In this document: positions 24,575 to 33,489 of the stretch, in pieces
Position numbering within the stretch: the stretch's first letter is position 1
Layout: the number at the start of each line of letters is the position of its first letter
Assembly: GCF_019457535.1 (NCBI RefSeq)
Contig: NZ_CP080417.1
Coordinates: 2,666,001 to 2,730,000, forward strand
DNA from: Shewanella halotolerans
Lineage (GTDB): Bacteria; Pseudomonadota; Gammaproteobacteria; Enterobacterales; Shewanellaceae
Length of the DNA: 64,000 nucleotides
Direction: 5' to 3'
Position numbers and translations under genes: made by a program
Notes under the pieces: model-generated
Database searches by the model: none
Seen by the model: the letters and a program-made list of their open reading frames with translations, nothing else
What the model was told of the DNA's origin: nothing

Positions 24575-26248
24575 ATGACAATCATGCAAAAGGTCTTTTG
24601 GCTTATCGCCACCTTAGGCAACGGGGCCGGACTCTATTTATATTTCACCTCTGGCGGCACCGGCGCCGCCTTCGTTCTCGGCTTTACTCTGCTCTACACC
24701 CTGGTCGGCGCCTACGATCTGCTCTTTAGCTCCCACACTCTTAACCGCCTCTACCCTGTGGTCGCCTACCTACGCTACTTCCTCGAGTCTTACCGGGTAG
24801 AGATACAGCAGTACTTTATCGCCAGCGACACAGAGGAAGCCCCCTTTAACCGCGAGCAGCGCTCCTTGGTCTATCAAAGGGCCAAGAACGTGCGCGATAC
24901 CATAGCCTTCGGCACCCAGCGCGACCTGTTAGAAGAGAACTACCTGAGCCTGTGGCACTCACTGTCGCCTAAACATATCGATGAACAGGCCAAGCGGGTG
25001 CGCATCGGCGGCCCGGACTGCACTCAGCCCTATGACGCCTCTTATTTTAATATCTCGGCCATGAGTTTCGGCTCCCTCAGCGCCAATGCCATCGAGGCAC
25101 TCAACCTGGGCGCCAAGAAGGCGGGCTGCTATCACAACACGGGTGAAGGCGGCGCCAGTCCCTATCATCTCAAGCATGGCGGCGATCTAGTATGGCAGAT
25201 AGGCTCTGGCCTGTTTGGCTGCCGCGACGATGAGGGCAACTTCAACCCCGACAGCTTCGAGAAGATGGCCAAACGCCCGCAGATCAAGATGATAGAGATC
25301 AAACTCAGCCAGGGGGCTAAGCCGGGGCACGGCGGCGTGCTGCCCAAGGCCAAGATCACCCCGGAGATCGCCCTCATCCGCCATATCCCTATGGATAAAG
25401 ATTGTGTCTCCCCCGCGGTCAACCCAGAGTGCACCACGCCTATCGCCCTGCTCAACTTCGTCAAACGCCTGCGTGAGTTGAGTGGCGGCAAGCCGGTGGG
25501 CTTTAAGCTCTGCATAGGTAATCCGGCGGAGTTTCTCGCCATCTGTAAGGCGATGCTCAAGACAGGCATCACACCCGACTTTATCACCATAGATGGCGCC
25601 GAGGGCGGCACGGGGGCGGCGCCAGTCGAGTTCAGTAACCGCCTGGGGATGATGTGTCTCGAAGGGGTTTACTTTGCCAACAACGCCCTGGTGGGCGTGG
25701 GCTTACGGCACAAGATCACCCTGATCGCCTCGGGTAAGACAGCCTCCAGCTTCGATCTGCTCACCAAGATCGCCATGGGCGCTGACTTGGTCAACGCCGC
25801 CCGCACCATGATGCTGTCTCTGGGCTGCATTCAATCGAGAAGCTGTAACACCAATATGTGCCCCACAGGCATCGCCACCCAAGACCCGGCACGCTCTAAG
25901 GCGCTGGATGTACAGGTGAAGAGTGAACGGGTGAAGAACTTCCATCACAACACCCTAAAGGCCTTCTATGAACTGGTGGGCAGCATGGGGCTGGATAACC
26001 CCAACAAGTTAAAGCCGCGAATGATCAAGCGCCGCTCTCCCTATGGCCTACTGATCTCCACCGGCAGTCTGGTGGCCCCTCTCACCCATAACGCAATCAT
26101 AGAAGATAAGTTGCAAGGCACCGCCTGGGCATCGTGGTGGCAGCAATGCACCGCCGAAGACTTCTACTGCGAGGATACCTATATCCTGACCCCAGCCGAG
26201 TTTGGTCTCTCCCGTCATAGGGAAAACGACCATAGGAAAAATGCTTAA
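24575..26248 (+). CDS. FMN-binding glutamate synthase family protein, membrane-anchored
   Basis: A 557-residue protein with two predicted N-terminal membrane helices (about 8-55) and a large domain like the central and FMN-binding region of glutamate synthase: GEGGASPYHLKHGGDLVWQIG near residue 195, SQGAKPGHGGVLP near 255, and the cysteines in CNTNMCPTGIATQDP near 435. There is no glutamine amidotransferase domain, so it probably does not make glutamate by itself; a related FMN oxidoreductase role is possible. I chose the ATG at 24575, eight bases after AGGA, over the GTG at 24551. A terminator follows. Confidence 0.9.
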   Translation: MTIMQKVFWLIATLGNGAGLYLYFTSGGTGAAFVLGFTLLYTLVGAYDLLFSSHTLNRLYPVVAYLRYFLESYRVEIQQYFIASDTEEAPFNREQRSLVYQRAKNVRDTIAFGTQRDLLEENYLSLWHSLSPKHIDEQAKRVRIGGPDCTQPYDASYFNISAMSFGSLSANAIEALNLGAKKAGCYHNTGEGGASPYHLKHGGDLVWQIGSGLFGCRDDEGNFNPDSFEKMAKRPQIKMIEIKLSQGAKPGHGGVLPKAKITPEIALIRHIPMDKDCVSPAVNPECTTPIALLNFVKRLRELSGGKPVGFKLCIGNPAEFLAICKAMLKTGITPDFITIDGAEGGTGAAPVEFSNRLGMMCLEGVYFANNALVGVGLRHKITLIASGKTASSFDLLTKIAMGADLVNAARTMMLSLGCIQSRSCNTNMCPTGIATQDPARSKALDVQVKSERVKNFHHNTLKAFYELVGSMGLDNPNKLKPRMIKRRSPYGLLISTGSLVAPLTHNAIIEDKLQGTAWASWWQQCTAEDFYCEDTYILTPAEFGLSRHRENDHRKNA

Positions 26249-26311
26249 GCTTTAAAAGCTAACAAATTTGATAGCTAATGAATTTGCGAGATATTAGATT
26301 GAATAGGTAAT

Positions 26312-26338
26312 AAAAAAGGCGCCCAGGGCGCCTTTTTT
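26312..26338. terminator. Bidirectional terminator between glutamate-synthase-like gene and sucD
   Basis: GGCGCCC (26318-26324) and GGGCGCC (26326-26332) enclose a single A and are flanked by six A and six T residues. It terminates both convergent transcripts. Confidence 0.93.
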
Positions 26339-26365
26339 AATTCATGCTACAGACTTAGGTGGATA

Positions 26366-27238
26366 TTACCAGCCAGTCTTAGCACGCAGTGCACTGCCGA
26401 TGTCGGCAAGTGAACGTACGGTAGTCACGCCTGCCGCTTCTAGTGCAGCAAACTTGTCTTCAGCTGTACCTTTACCGCCAGCGATGATCGCGCCAGCGTG
26501 GCCCATACGCTTACCAGCAGGTGCAGTAACACCGGCAATGTAAGAAACAACAGGCTTAGTCACGTTAGCCTTGATGTAAGCAGCAGCTTCTTCTTCAGCA
26601 GTACCACCGATCTCGCCGATCATAACGATAGCTTCGGTCTGTGGATCGTTTTGGAACATTTCCAATACGTCGATGAAGTTAGTACCTGGGATTGGGTCAC
26701 CACCGATACCAACACAAGTTGATTGGCCGAAACCTTCGTCAGTCGTTTGCTTAACCGCTTCATAGGTCAGGGTACCAGAGCGAGACACGATGCCCACTTT
26801 ACCTGGCTTGTGGATGTGACCTGGCATGATACCGATCTTACATTCGCCTGGGGTGATAACACCTGGGCAGTTTGGACCGATCATGCGAACGCCAGTCTCT
26901 TCCAGCTTAACCTTAACTTCCAGCATATCCAGAGTAGGAATACCTTCAGTAATACATACGATTAGCTCGATGCCGCCGTCGATAGCTTCTAGGATAGCGT
27001 CTTTACAGAAAGGCGCAGGTACATAGATAACGGTAGCAGTCGCACCGGTTTCAGCCACAGCGTCTTTTACTGTGTTGAATACAGGCAGACCCAGGTGAAC
27101 CTGACCGCCCTTGCCTGGCGAAACACCGCCAACCATTTGCGTACCGTAAGCGATTGCTTGCTCAGAGTGGAAAGTACCTTGACCGCCAGTGAAACCCTGA
27201 CAGATAACCTTGGTATCTTTGTTAATTAATACAGACAT
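26366..27238 (-). CDS. sucD: Succinyl-CoA synthetase alpha subunit
   Basis: The 290-residue alpha subunit of the ADP/GDP-forming succinyl-CoA synthetase of the TCA cycle. It has a CoA-binding N terminus (GFTGGQGTFHSEQAIAYG at about 15-32), and the active-site histidine lies in RMGHAGAIIAGG near residue 246. Its ATG overlaps the sucC stop, as usual for sucCD. It is the last gene of the sdhCDAB-sucABCD cluster and is followed by a strong terminator. Confidence 0.97.
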   Translation of the reverse strand: MSVLINKDTKVICQGFTGGQGTFHSEQAIAYGTQMVGGVSPGKGGQVHLGLPVFNTVKDAVAETGATATVIYVPAPFCKDAILEAIDGGIELIVCITEGIPTLDMLEVKVKLEETGVRMIGPNCPGVITPGECKIGIMPGHIHKPGKVGIVSRSGTLTYEAVKQTTDEGFGQSTCVGIGGDPIPGTNFIDVLEMFQNDPQTEAIVMIGEIGGTAEEEAAAYIKANVTKPVVSYIAGVTAPAGKRMGHAGAIIAGGKGTAEDKFAALEAAGVTTVRSLADIGSALRAKTGW

Positions 27239-28404
27239 TATTTGCCCTCCGCAGCAGCAACAACTTTAACAGCAGCGTCGGTTAGCGACTCAGCTGCAAT
27301 AATGTCAAGACCAGAGTTAGCCAATACTTCGCGACCTAGATCTGCGTTAGTACCTTCTAGACGAACAACCACTGGCACTTCAACACCCACTTCTTTAACG
27401 GCACCAATGATACCTTCTGCGATCATGTCACAACGTACGATACCACCGAAGATGTTAACCAGAACCGCTTTCACGTTAGCGTCAGACAAGATGATCTTGA
27501 ATGCTTCAGCAACACGCTCTTTAGTCGCGCCGCCACCAACGTCCAGGAAGTTAGCTGGCTTACCGCCGTGCAGGTTAACGATGTCCATAGTACCCATTGC
27601 TAGGCCGGCACCGTTTACCATGCAGCCTACGTTACCGTCTAGGGCAACATAGTTCAGCTCAAATTTCGCCGCGTGTGCTTCACGAGCGTCATCCTGTGAT
27701 GGATCGTGCATGTCACGGATCTTTGGTTGACGGAACAATGCGTTACCATCGATACCAATCTTACCGTCTAGACAGTGGATGTTACCTTCGGTAGTGATAA
27801 CCAGAGGGTTGATCTCAAGCAGAGCGAAGTCGTGGTCGGTGAACATAGTCGCCAGACCCATGAAGACTTTAGTGAACTGCTTCATCTGAGTTGGGTTCAG
27901 ACCCAACTTGAAGCCAAGATCGCGTGCTTGGTAAGGCTGAGGACCTGTCAAAGGATCGATAATCGCCTTGTGGATCAGCTCAGGTGTCTCTTCGGCAACA
28001 GTTTCAATCTCAACGCCACCTTCGGTAGACGCCATGAAGACAACGCGACGGGTCGCACGGTCAACAACGGCACCTAGGTACAGCTCGTTTGCGATATCAG
28101 TGCAGCTTTCGACTAGGATCTTAGCAACTGGCTGACCTTTTTCGTCAGTCTGATAAGTTACCAGGTTCTTGCCTAACCAATGCTCAGCAAATGCTCTGAT
28201 CTCTTCTTTATCGCCGGTAACTTTAACGCCACCTGCTTTACCACGGCCGCCTGCGTGTACTTGACACTTAACAACCCACATATCTCCGCCAATATGGCCA
28301 GCCGCTTCTACCGCCTCTTGAGGGGTATCACAAGCATAACCTTCTGACACTGGTAAACCATATTCGGCAAATAGGGCTTTTGCCTGATACTCATGCAAAT
28401 TCAT
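27238..28404 (-). CDS. sucC: Succinyl-CoA synthetase beta subunit
   Basis: The 388-residue beta subunit, an ATP-grasp protein that supplies nucleotide binding. It starts MNLHEYQAKALFAEYGLP as in all close homologues; the glycine-rich VHAGGRGKAGGVK motif is near residue 50 and the CoA/domain region LDVGGGATKERVAEAF near 280. The active complex is alpha2beta2 with SucD in the cytosol. A 103-base spacer with two hairpins separates it from sucB. Confidence 0.97.
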   Translation of the reverse strand: MNLHEYQAKALFAEYGLPVSEGYACDTPQEAVEAAGHIGGDMWVVKCQVHAGGRGKAGGVKVTGDKEEIRAFAEHWLGKNLVTYQTDEKGQPVAKILVESCTDIANELYLGAVVDRATRRVVFMASTEGGVEIETVAEETPELIHKAIIDPLTGPQPYQARDLGFKLGLNPTQMKQFTKVFMGLATMFTDHDFALLEINPLVITTEGNIHCLDGKIGIDGNALFRQPKIRDMHDPSQDDAREAHAAKFELNYVALDGNVGCMVNGAGLAMGTMDIVNLHGGKPANFLDVGGGATKERVAEAFKIILSDANVKAVLVNIFGGIVRCDMIAEGIIGAVKEVGVEVPVVVRLEGTNADLGREVLANSGLDIIAAESLTDAAVKVVAAAEGK

Positions 28405-28437
28405 GATGATCTATCCGTATACTTCTAATCTAATCCA

Positions 28438-28493
28438 ACCGACTCAATTGAGTCGGTAGCGAGGGGTGATGCCTACCGTTTCCGACAGGCATC
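28438..28493. promoter_or_regulatory. Two hairpins in the sucB-sucC spacer
   Basis: A perfect 20-base palindrome, ACCGACTCAATTGAGTCGGT (28438-28457), is followed by GATGCCT / AGGCATC arms (28468-28474 and 28487-28493). Neither has a T-tract of the kind needed for termination, so mRNA processing or stability is more likely. Confidence 0.7.
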
Positions 28494-28507
28494 GAAACAA
28501 CATCGTC

Positions 28508-29701
28508 TTACAGGTCTAATAGTAGACGAGTTGGGTCTTCCAGGAAGTCCTTAATGGCAACCAGGAAGCCAACAGACTCACGACCATCGATGATACGGTG
28601 GTCATAAGAGAGTGCTAGGTACATCATAGGTAGAATTTCTACCTGACCATTAACCGCCATTGGGCGATCTTTGATGGCATGCATGCCCAAGATAGCGCTT
28701 TGTGGCAGGTTAAGGATTGGAGTAGACATTAGCGAGCCAAATACGCCGCCGTTAGTCACGGTGAAGTTACCGCCGGTCATGTCGTCAACAGTCAGCTTAC
28801 CGTCGCGGCCCTTGATAGCCAGTTCACGAACGTTACGCTCGATGTCAGCCAGGCTCATGGTGTCTGTGTCACGTAGTACTGGCGTTACCAGGCCACGTGG
28901 CGTAGAAACCGCGATGCTCACGTCGAAGTAGTTGTGGTAAACGATATCATCACCGTCGATAGAGGCGTTCACTTCAGGGAAACGCTTCAGGGCTTCGGTC
29001 ACGGCTTTCACGTAGAAAGACATGAAACCAAGACGGATGCCGTGCTTCTTCTCGAACAGCTCTTGATACTGCTTACGAATGTCCATGATAGGCTTCATGT
29101 TCACTTCGTTGAAGGTCGTCAACATAGCCGTTGAGTTCTTCGCTTCCAGCAGACGGTTTGCGATAGTCTTACGCAGACGCGTCATAGGTACACGCTTCTG
29201 GCTACGCTCACCTAGCGGCGCAACAACGGCTGGCGCCGCAGCTGACTTAGCAGCAGGCGCTGACTTGATGAAGGCTTCCACATCTTCTTTAGTGATACGA
29301 CCGCCAACACCAGTACCCTTAATTTTAGCGGCATCCAGGTTGTGCTCGGCAATCAGACGACGTACAGATGGACTTAGCGCGTCGTTAGACTCTTCGCCAG
29401 CCGCTTCCGCTTGCGGGGCTGCCGCTTCGGCTTGCTCTTTAGAGACTTCCTGACCGGCAACCGCACCAGCAACAAACTTAGCAATAACGGCTTCGGCCAA
29501 CACTGTGTCGCCCTCTTCCGCCAGGAACTCAACGATTGAACCATCTTCTGGCGCAACCACTTCTAGAACCACCTTGTCGGTTTCGATATCGACCAGGTTT
29601 TGATCACGAGACACTTGCTCGCCAGCTTTAACATGCCATGTGGCGATGGTTGCATCAGCAACTGATTCTGGCAGTACGGGTACCTTAATTTCGATACTCA
29701 T
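28508..29701 (-). CDS. sucB: Dihydrolipoyllysine-residue succinyltransferase (2-oxoglutarate dehydrogenase E2)
   Basis: A 397-residue E2 subunit of the 2-oxoglutarate dehydrogenase complex. One lipoyl domain spans about 1-76 with the lipoylated lysine in DIETDKVVLEV near residue 43. An Ala/Pro/Glu linker leads to the peripheral-subunit-binding domain (about 108-140, SPSVRRLIAEHNLD), and a catalytic acyltransferase domain carries the active-site histidine in SYDHRIIDGRE near residue 368. It follows sucA by 33 bases and works with SucA and Lpd. Confidence 0.97.
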   Translation of the reverse strand: MSIEIKVPVLPESVADATIATWHVKAGEQVSRDQNLVDIETDKVVLEVVAPEDGSIVEFLAEEGDTVLAEAVIAKFVAGAVAGQEVSKEQAEAAAPQAEAAGEESNDALSPSVRRLIAEHNLDAAKIKGTGVGGRITKEDVEAFIKSAPAAKSAAAPAVVAPLGERSQKRVPMTRLRKTIANRLLEAKNSTAMLTTFNEVNMKPIMDIRKQYQELFEKKHGIRLGFMSFYVKAVTEALKRFPEVNASIDGDDIVYHNYFDVSIAVSTPRGLVTPVLRDTDTMSLADIERNVRELAIKGRDGKLTVDDMTGGNFTVTNGGVFGSLMSTPILNLPQSAILGMHAIKDRPMAVNGQVEILPMMYLALSYDHRIIDGRESVGFLVAIKDFLEDPTRLLLDL

Positions 29702-29733
29702 GGAAAGCTATCCTTTTTATAAATTGTCTATTA

Positions 29734-32556
29734 CTACAGTTTTAATGCGCTATTGATTAAAGATTCTTGCTGCTGGGTGTGCAGGGCCGGATAACCACAT
29801 GCTGGCGCGGCCGAGGCTTCACGACCCGCATAGGTTAATTGAGCACCGGCAGGAATGGCTGCCCAGAAGTGATGCTGGCTGCAATACCAAGCGCCCTGGT
29901 TCTGAGGTTCTTCCTGACACCAAACGAAATCTTTAACGTGCTGATACTGGGCGAGGATCTTTGCCATATCTTCGTGTGGGAACGGGTACAGTTGTTCGAC
30001 ACGAATGAGTGCAACATTGTCCAGGTTCTCTTTTCGACGCTTCTCGAGCAGTTCGAAGTAAACCTTACCGCTACAGAAGACCACGCGATCGACCTTGCTG
30101 CTATCGAGATCATCTATCTCGGCAATCACATTCTGGAAGGTGCCTTCGGCCAGCTCTTCCAGGCTAGACACCGCCAGCGGATGACGCAGCAGTGACTTAG
30201 GTGACATGACCACCAGAGGACGACGCATAGGACGCACTACCTGACGGCGTAGCATGTGGTAAACCTGTGCCGGTGTCGATGGGACACACACCTGCATGTT
30301 GTGGTTAGCACAAAGCTGCAGGAAACGCTCCAGACGTGCACTCGAGTGCTCTGGGCCCTGACCTTCGTAGCCATGTGGCAACAGCATGGTCAAGCCACAC
30401 AGACGGCCCCACTTCTGCTCACCTGAAGAGAGGAACTGATCGATCACCACCTGGGCACAGTTAGCGAAGTCACCGAACTGAGCTTCCCAAATGGTCAGGC
30501 CGCCCGGCTCAGCCGTCGCATAGCCATATTCGAACGCCAGTACTGAGGCTTCAGACAATACCGAGTCAGAGATATCGATAGGGCCTTGCATGTCAGACAG
30601 GTGACGCAGTGGCAGATAAGCCGTCGCATCATTTTGGTTGTGCAACACGGCGTGACGGTGAAAGAAGGTACCACGGCCGGAGTCTTGACCTGTGATACGC
30701 ACGCGCTTGTTGTCATCCAAAATCGAGGCATAGGCTAGCGTTTCGGCGAAGCCCCAGTCCAGCAGCTTGTCACCGGCGGCCATGGCCACACGGTCTTTGT
30801 AGATCTTAGCAACACGCGACTGTAGCTTGTGGCCCTCTGGCACGTAGCTGATCTTCTCAGCCAATGCCTTAACGCGATCTAGCGGTAACTCGGCAGGATA
30901 AGCCTCGTCCCACTCGCGGTTAAGATAAGGTGTCCAGTCAACCGTGTGCAGCGTCATTGGACGCCACTCTTTAACTACGCAATCGCCTTTATCCAACGCA
31001 TCGCGGTAGTCGTTGATCATCGCGGTCACATCATCCGCGCCTAGAGTCTGCTCTTCGATCAAACGGTCGGCATAGATCTTACGTGGCGTTGGATGTTTCT
31101 TGATCTTGGCATACATCAACGGCTGAGTTGCACTCGGCTCGTCGGCCTCGTTGTGGCCGTGACGACGGTAACAGACCAGATCGATCACTACGTCACGCTT
31201 AAACTCGTTACGGTAATCAACCGCTAGCTGAGCAACGAAGGCGACCGATTCTGGGTCGTCTGCGTTCACGTGGAAGATAGGCGCCTGTACCATCTTGGCG
31301 ATATCGGTACAGTACTCGGTCGAACGGGTGTCTTCAGTCAGGTTAGTAGTAAAACCTACCTGGTTGTTGACCACGATACGGATACTGCCGCCCACCTTGA
31401 AGGCACGGGTTTGAGACATGTTAAAGGTCTCTTGGACAATACCTTGACCGGCAATCGCGCTGTCGCCGTGAATAGTGATAGGCATTACCTGAAGACCCGT
31501 CTTACAACCGCGGCGGTCCAGACGTGCTCTTACCGAGCCCATGACCACAGGGTTAACGATCTCAAGGTGTGATGGGTTAAACGCCAGTGCCAGGTGAACG
31601 TTGCCGCCCGGTGTTTCGAAATCTGATGAGAAACCTTGGTGATACTTAACGTCACCGGAACCGTTTAGCTCATCGCTGTGCTTACCGGCAAACTCGTCGA
31701 AGAGTTCTGATGGCTTCTTACCTAAGATGTTAACCAGTAGGTTTAGACGACCACGGTGAGCCATGCCCACGACGATCTCTTTAGTACCCGCTTCACCGCC
31801 ACGATAGATGATTTCACGCATCATAGGGACGAGCGCGTCACCACCTTCCAGTGAGAAACGTTTTGCGCCGGGGAACTTGGCACCGAGGTACTTCTCCATA
31901 CCTTCGGCGGCATTCAGGCCCTCGAGGATACGTGTCTTGGTGTTCTTATCGTAATTCGCTCTACCTAATGATGGCTCCAAGCGTTGTTGGATCCAACGCT
32001 TCTCATCGGTATCTGTGATGTGCATGTATTCCGCACCGATAGCAGCACAATAGGTTGCTTTCAGTGCTTTAACCAGATCACCCAGCTTCATGGTGTCGCC
32101 ACCGTGAGCAAATGAACCAGTGTTGAATTCACGCTCCATATCTTCGCCGGTTAAGCCGTGGAAGGCCGGGTCCAATTCAGAGACGGTATCGCGCTTCCAT
32201 AGCCCGAGGGGATCCAGATTCGCATTCTGGTGGCCGCGGAAACGGTAGGCGTTGATCAACTGAAGAACTTTAACCTGTTTGGCATCGACTTCTGGATCGG
32301 TCACACGAGCAGCGCTCTTGTGACGACCGTCTAGCGCCAAACTACGGAAATATTCACGTACTTTAGAGTGGGCAGCTTCGGGCACATCTGCTGTTGCACC
32401 GTTGGCATATGGGAGGTTATCAAACACCGCTCGCCAGTCGTCTGATACTGACTGAGGGTCCTCTTGATAGGCTTCATACATCTCTTCTACATAGGTCGAA
32501 TTAGCCCCGTTTAAATGAGACGATTCGAGCCAGGCTTTCATGATGCCTTGGTGCAT
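29734..32556 (-). CDS. sucA: 2-oxoglutarate dehydrogenase E1 component
   Basis: A 940-residue thiamine-diphosphate enzyme that decarboxylates 2-oxoglutarate and transfers the succinyl group to lipoyl-SucB. The 2-oxoglutarate dehydrogenase pattern is clear: YRFRGHQNANLDPL near residue 110, VGMAHRGRLNLL near 260, and the TPP-binding HVNADDPESVAFVAQLA region. An in-frame ATG lies five codons upstream at 32571, but that stretch is the AAAGGA ribosome-binding site of the ATG at 32556, so I start at 32556. The gene begins about 215 bases after sdhB, with a hairpin in between. Confidence 0.97.
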   Translation of the reverse strand: MHQGIMKAWLESSHLNGANSTYVEEMYEAYQEDPQSVSDDWRAVFDNLPYANGATADVPEAAHSKVREYFRSLALDGRHKSAARVTDPEVDAKQVKVLQLINAYRFRGHQNANLDPLGLWKRDTVSELDPAFHGLTGEDMEREFNTGSFAHGGDTMKLGDLVKALKATYCAAIGAEYMHITDTDEKRWIQQRLEPSLGRANYDKNTKTRILEGLNAAEGMEKYLGAKFPGAKRFSLEGGDALVPMMREIIYRGGEAGTKEIVVGMAHRGRLNLLVNILGKKPSELFDEFAGKHSDELNGSGDVKYHQGFSSDFETPGGNVHLALAFNPSHLEIVNPVVMGSVRARLDRRGCKTGLQVMPITIHGDSAIAGQGIVQETFNMSQTRAFKVGGSIRIVVNNQVGFTTNLTEDTRSTEYCTDIAKMVQAPIFHVNADDPESVAFVAQLAVDYRNEFKRDVVIDLVCYRRHGHNEADEPSATQPLMYAKIKKHPTPRKIYADRLIEEQTLGADDVTAMINDYRDALDKGDCVVKEWRPMTLHTVDWTPYLNREWDEAYPAELPLDRVKALAEKISYVPEGHKLQSRVAKIYKDRVAMAAGDKLLDWGFAETLAYASILDDNKRVRITGQDSGRGTFFHRHAVLHNQNDATAYLPLRHLSDMQGPIDISDSVLSEASVLAFEYGYATAEPGGLTIWEAQFGDFANCAQVVIDQFLSSGEQKWGRLCGLTMLLPHGYEGQGPEHSSARLERFLQLCANHNMQVCVPSTPAQVYHMLRRQVVRPMRRPLVVMSPKSLLRHPLAVSSLEELAEGTFQNVIAEIDDLDSSKVDRVVFCSGKVYFELLEKRRKENLDNVALIRVEQLYPFPHEDMAKILAQYQHVKDFVWCQEEPQNQGAWYCSQHHFWAAIPAGAQLTYAGREASAAPACGYPALHTQQQESLINSALKL

Positions 32557-32693
32557 TTCTATTCCTTTCAAACTTTATACACGTGTTTTTAGCCAAAGTA
32601 TTGAAAATGCAATCCAGTCAAATGTACTGCAATTGCAAAATATCTGCCGCCCCTAGAGTCCAGATTTCACGGCATGTGTAGTTCCATTACATA

Positions 32694-32727
32694 AAAGAGC
32701 CACTTCTCACATAGAAGAAGTGACTCT
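32694..32727 (-). terminator. Hairpin terminator/attenuator between sdhB and sucA
   Basis: On the minus strand, AGAGTCACTTCT, an 8-base loop and AGAAGTGGCTCT (one mismatch) are followed by TTTTAT. It lies about 45 bases after the sdhB stop. It would separate or attenuate transcription between the sdh and suc parts of the cluster. Confidence 0.78.
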
Positions 32728-32771
32728 CAAAAGAGCTATATAATTATTAAAATCAGCTCAGTGTGTTGCAT

Positions 32772-33479
32772 TTAGACAGCTCGCTTAAGCAGCATAGACT
32801 TGATGTGTCCAATTGCTTTAGTCGGGTTGAGTCCTTTAGGACAAACGTCAACACAGTTCATGATGCCATGGCAACGGAATACGCTGTAAGCATCGTCGAG
32901 CTCAGACAGACGCTCTTCGGTGGCGGTATCGCGGCTATCGATAAGGAAACGATAGGCATGCAACAGGCCACTTGGACCGATGAACTTGTCTGGGTTCCAC
33001 CAGAATGATGGACAAGCCGTTGAACAACACGCACACATGATACACTCATACAGACCATCCAGGTGCGCACGCTCTTCTGGCGATTGCAGATGTTCACGGG
33101 CCGGTGTCTTGTCGTCGTTGATCAGGTAAGGCTTGATCTTCTCGTACTGCTTGTAGAACTGAGTCAGGTCAACAATCAGGTCACGAACCACAGGCATACC
33201 CGGCAGTGGACGTATCTCCAGCTTCTTACCCTTGAAGGTAGAAATTGGTGTGATACAGGCCAGACCGTTCTTGCCGTTCATGTTTACGCCATCACTACCA
33301 CAAACACCTTCACGGCATGAGCGACGGAACGCCAGCGTTGGGTCTTGTACCTTCAGCTGCATCAGGACATCCAGCACCATCATATCGGTACCGTCAGCCA
33401 CTTCTAGCGTGTAATCCTTCATGTAAGGCTTAGAGTCTACTTCAGGATTATAGCGATAAATAGCAATCTTCAAATTCAT
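32772..33479 (-). CDS. sdhB: Succinate dehydrogenase iron-sulfur subunit
   Basis: A 235-residue iron-sulfur protein that carries electrons from SdhA to the quinone. A [2Fe-2S] site is in CREGVCGSDGVNMNG (near residues 54-68), and the [4Fe-4S]/[3Fe-4S] ligands are in CIMCACCSTACP and CHGIMNCVDVCPKG. The frame runs 15 codons further upstream, but the ATG at 33479 gives the standard N terminus (MNLKIAIYRYNPEVD) and lies 10 bases after the sdhA stop. Confidence 0.97.
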   Translation of the reverse strand: MNLKIAIYRYNPEVDSKPYMKDYTLEVADGTDMMVLDVLMQLKVQDPTLAFRRSCREGVCGSDGVNMNGKNGLACITPISTFKGKKLEIRPLPGMPVVRDLIVDLTQFYKQYEKIKPYLINDDKTPAREHLQSPEERAHLDGLYECIMCACCSTACPSFWWNPDKFIGPSGLLHAYRFLIDSRDTATEERLSELDDAYSVFRCHGIMNCVDVCPKGLNPTKAIGHIKSMLLKRAV

Positions 33480-33489
33480 CTTATCTTCC

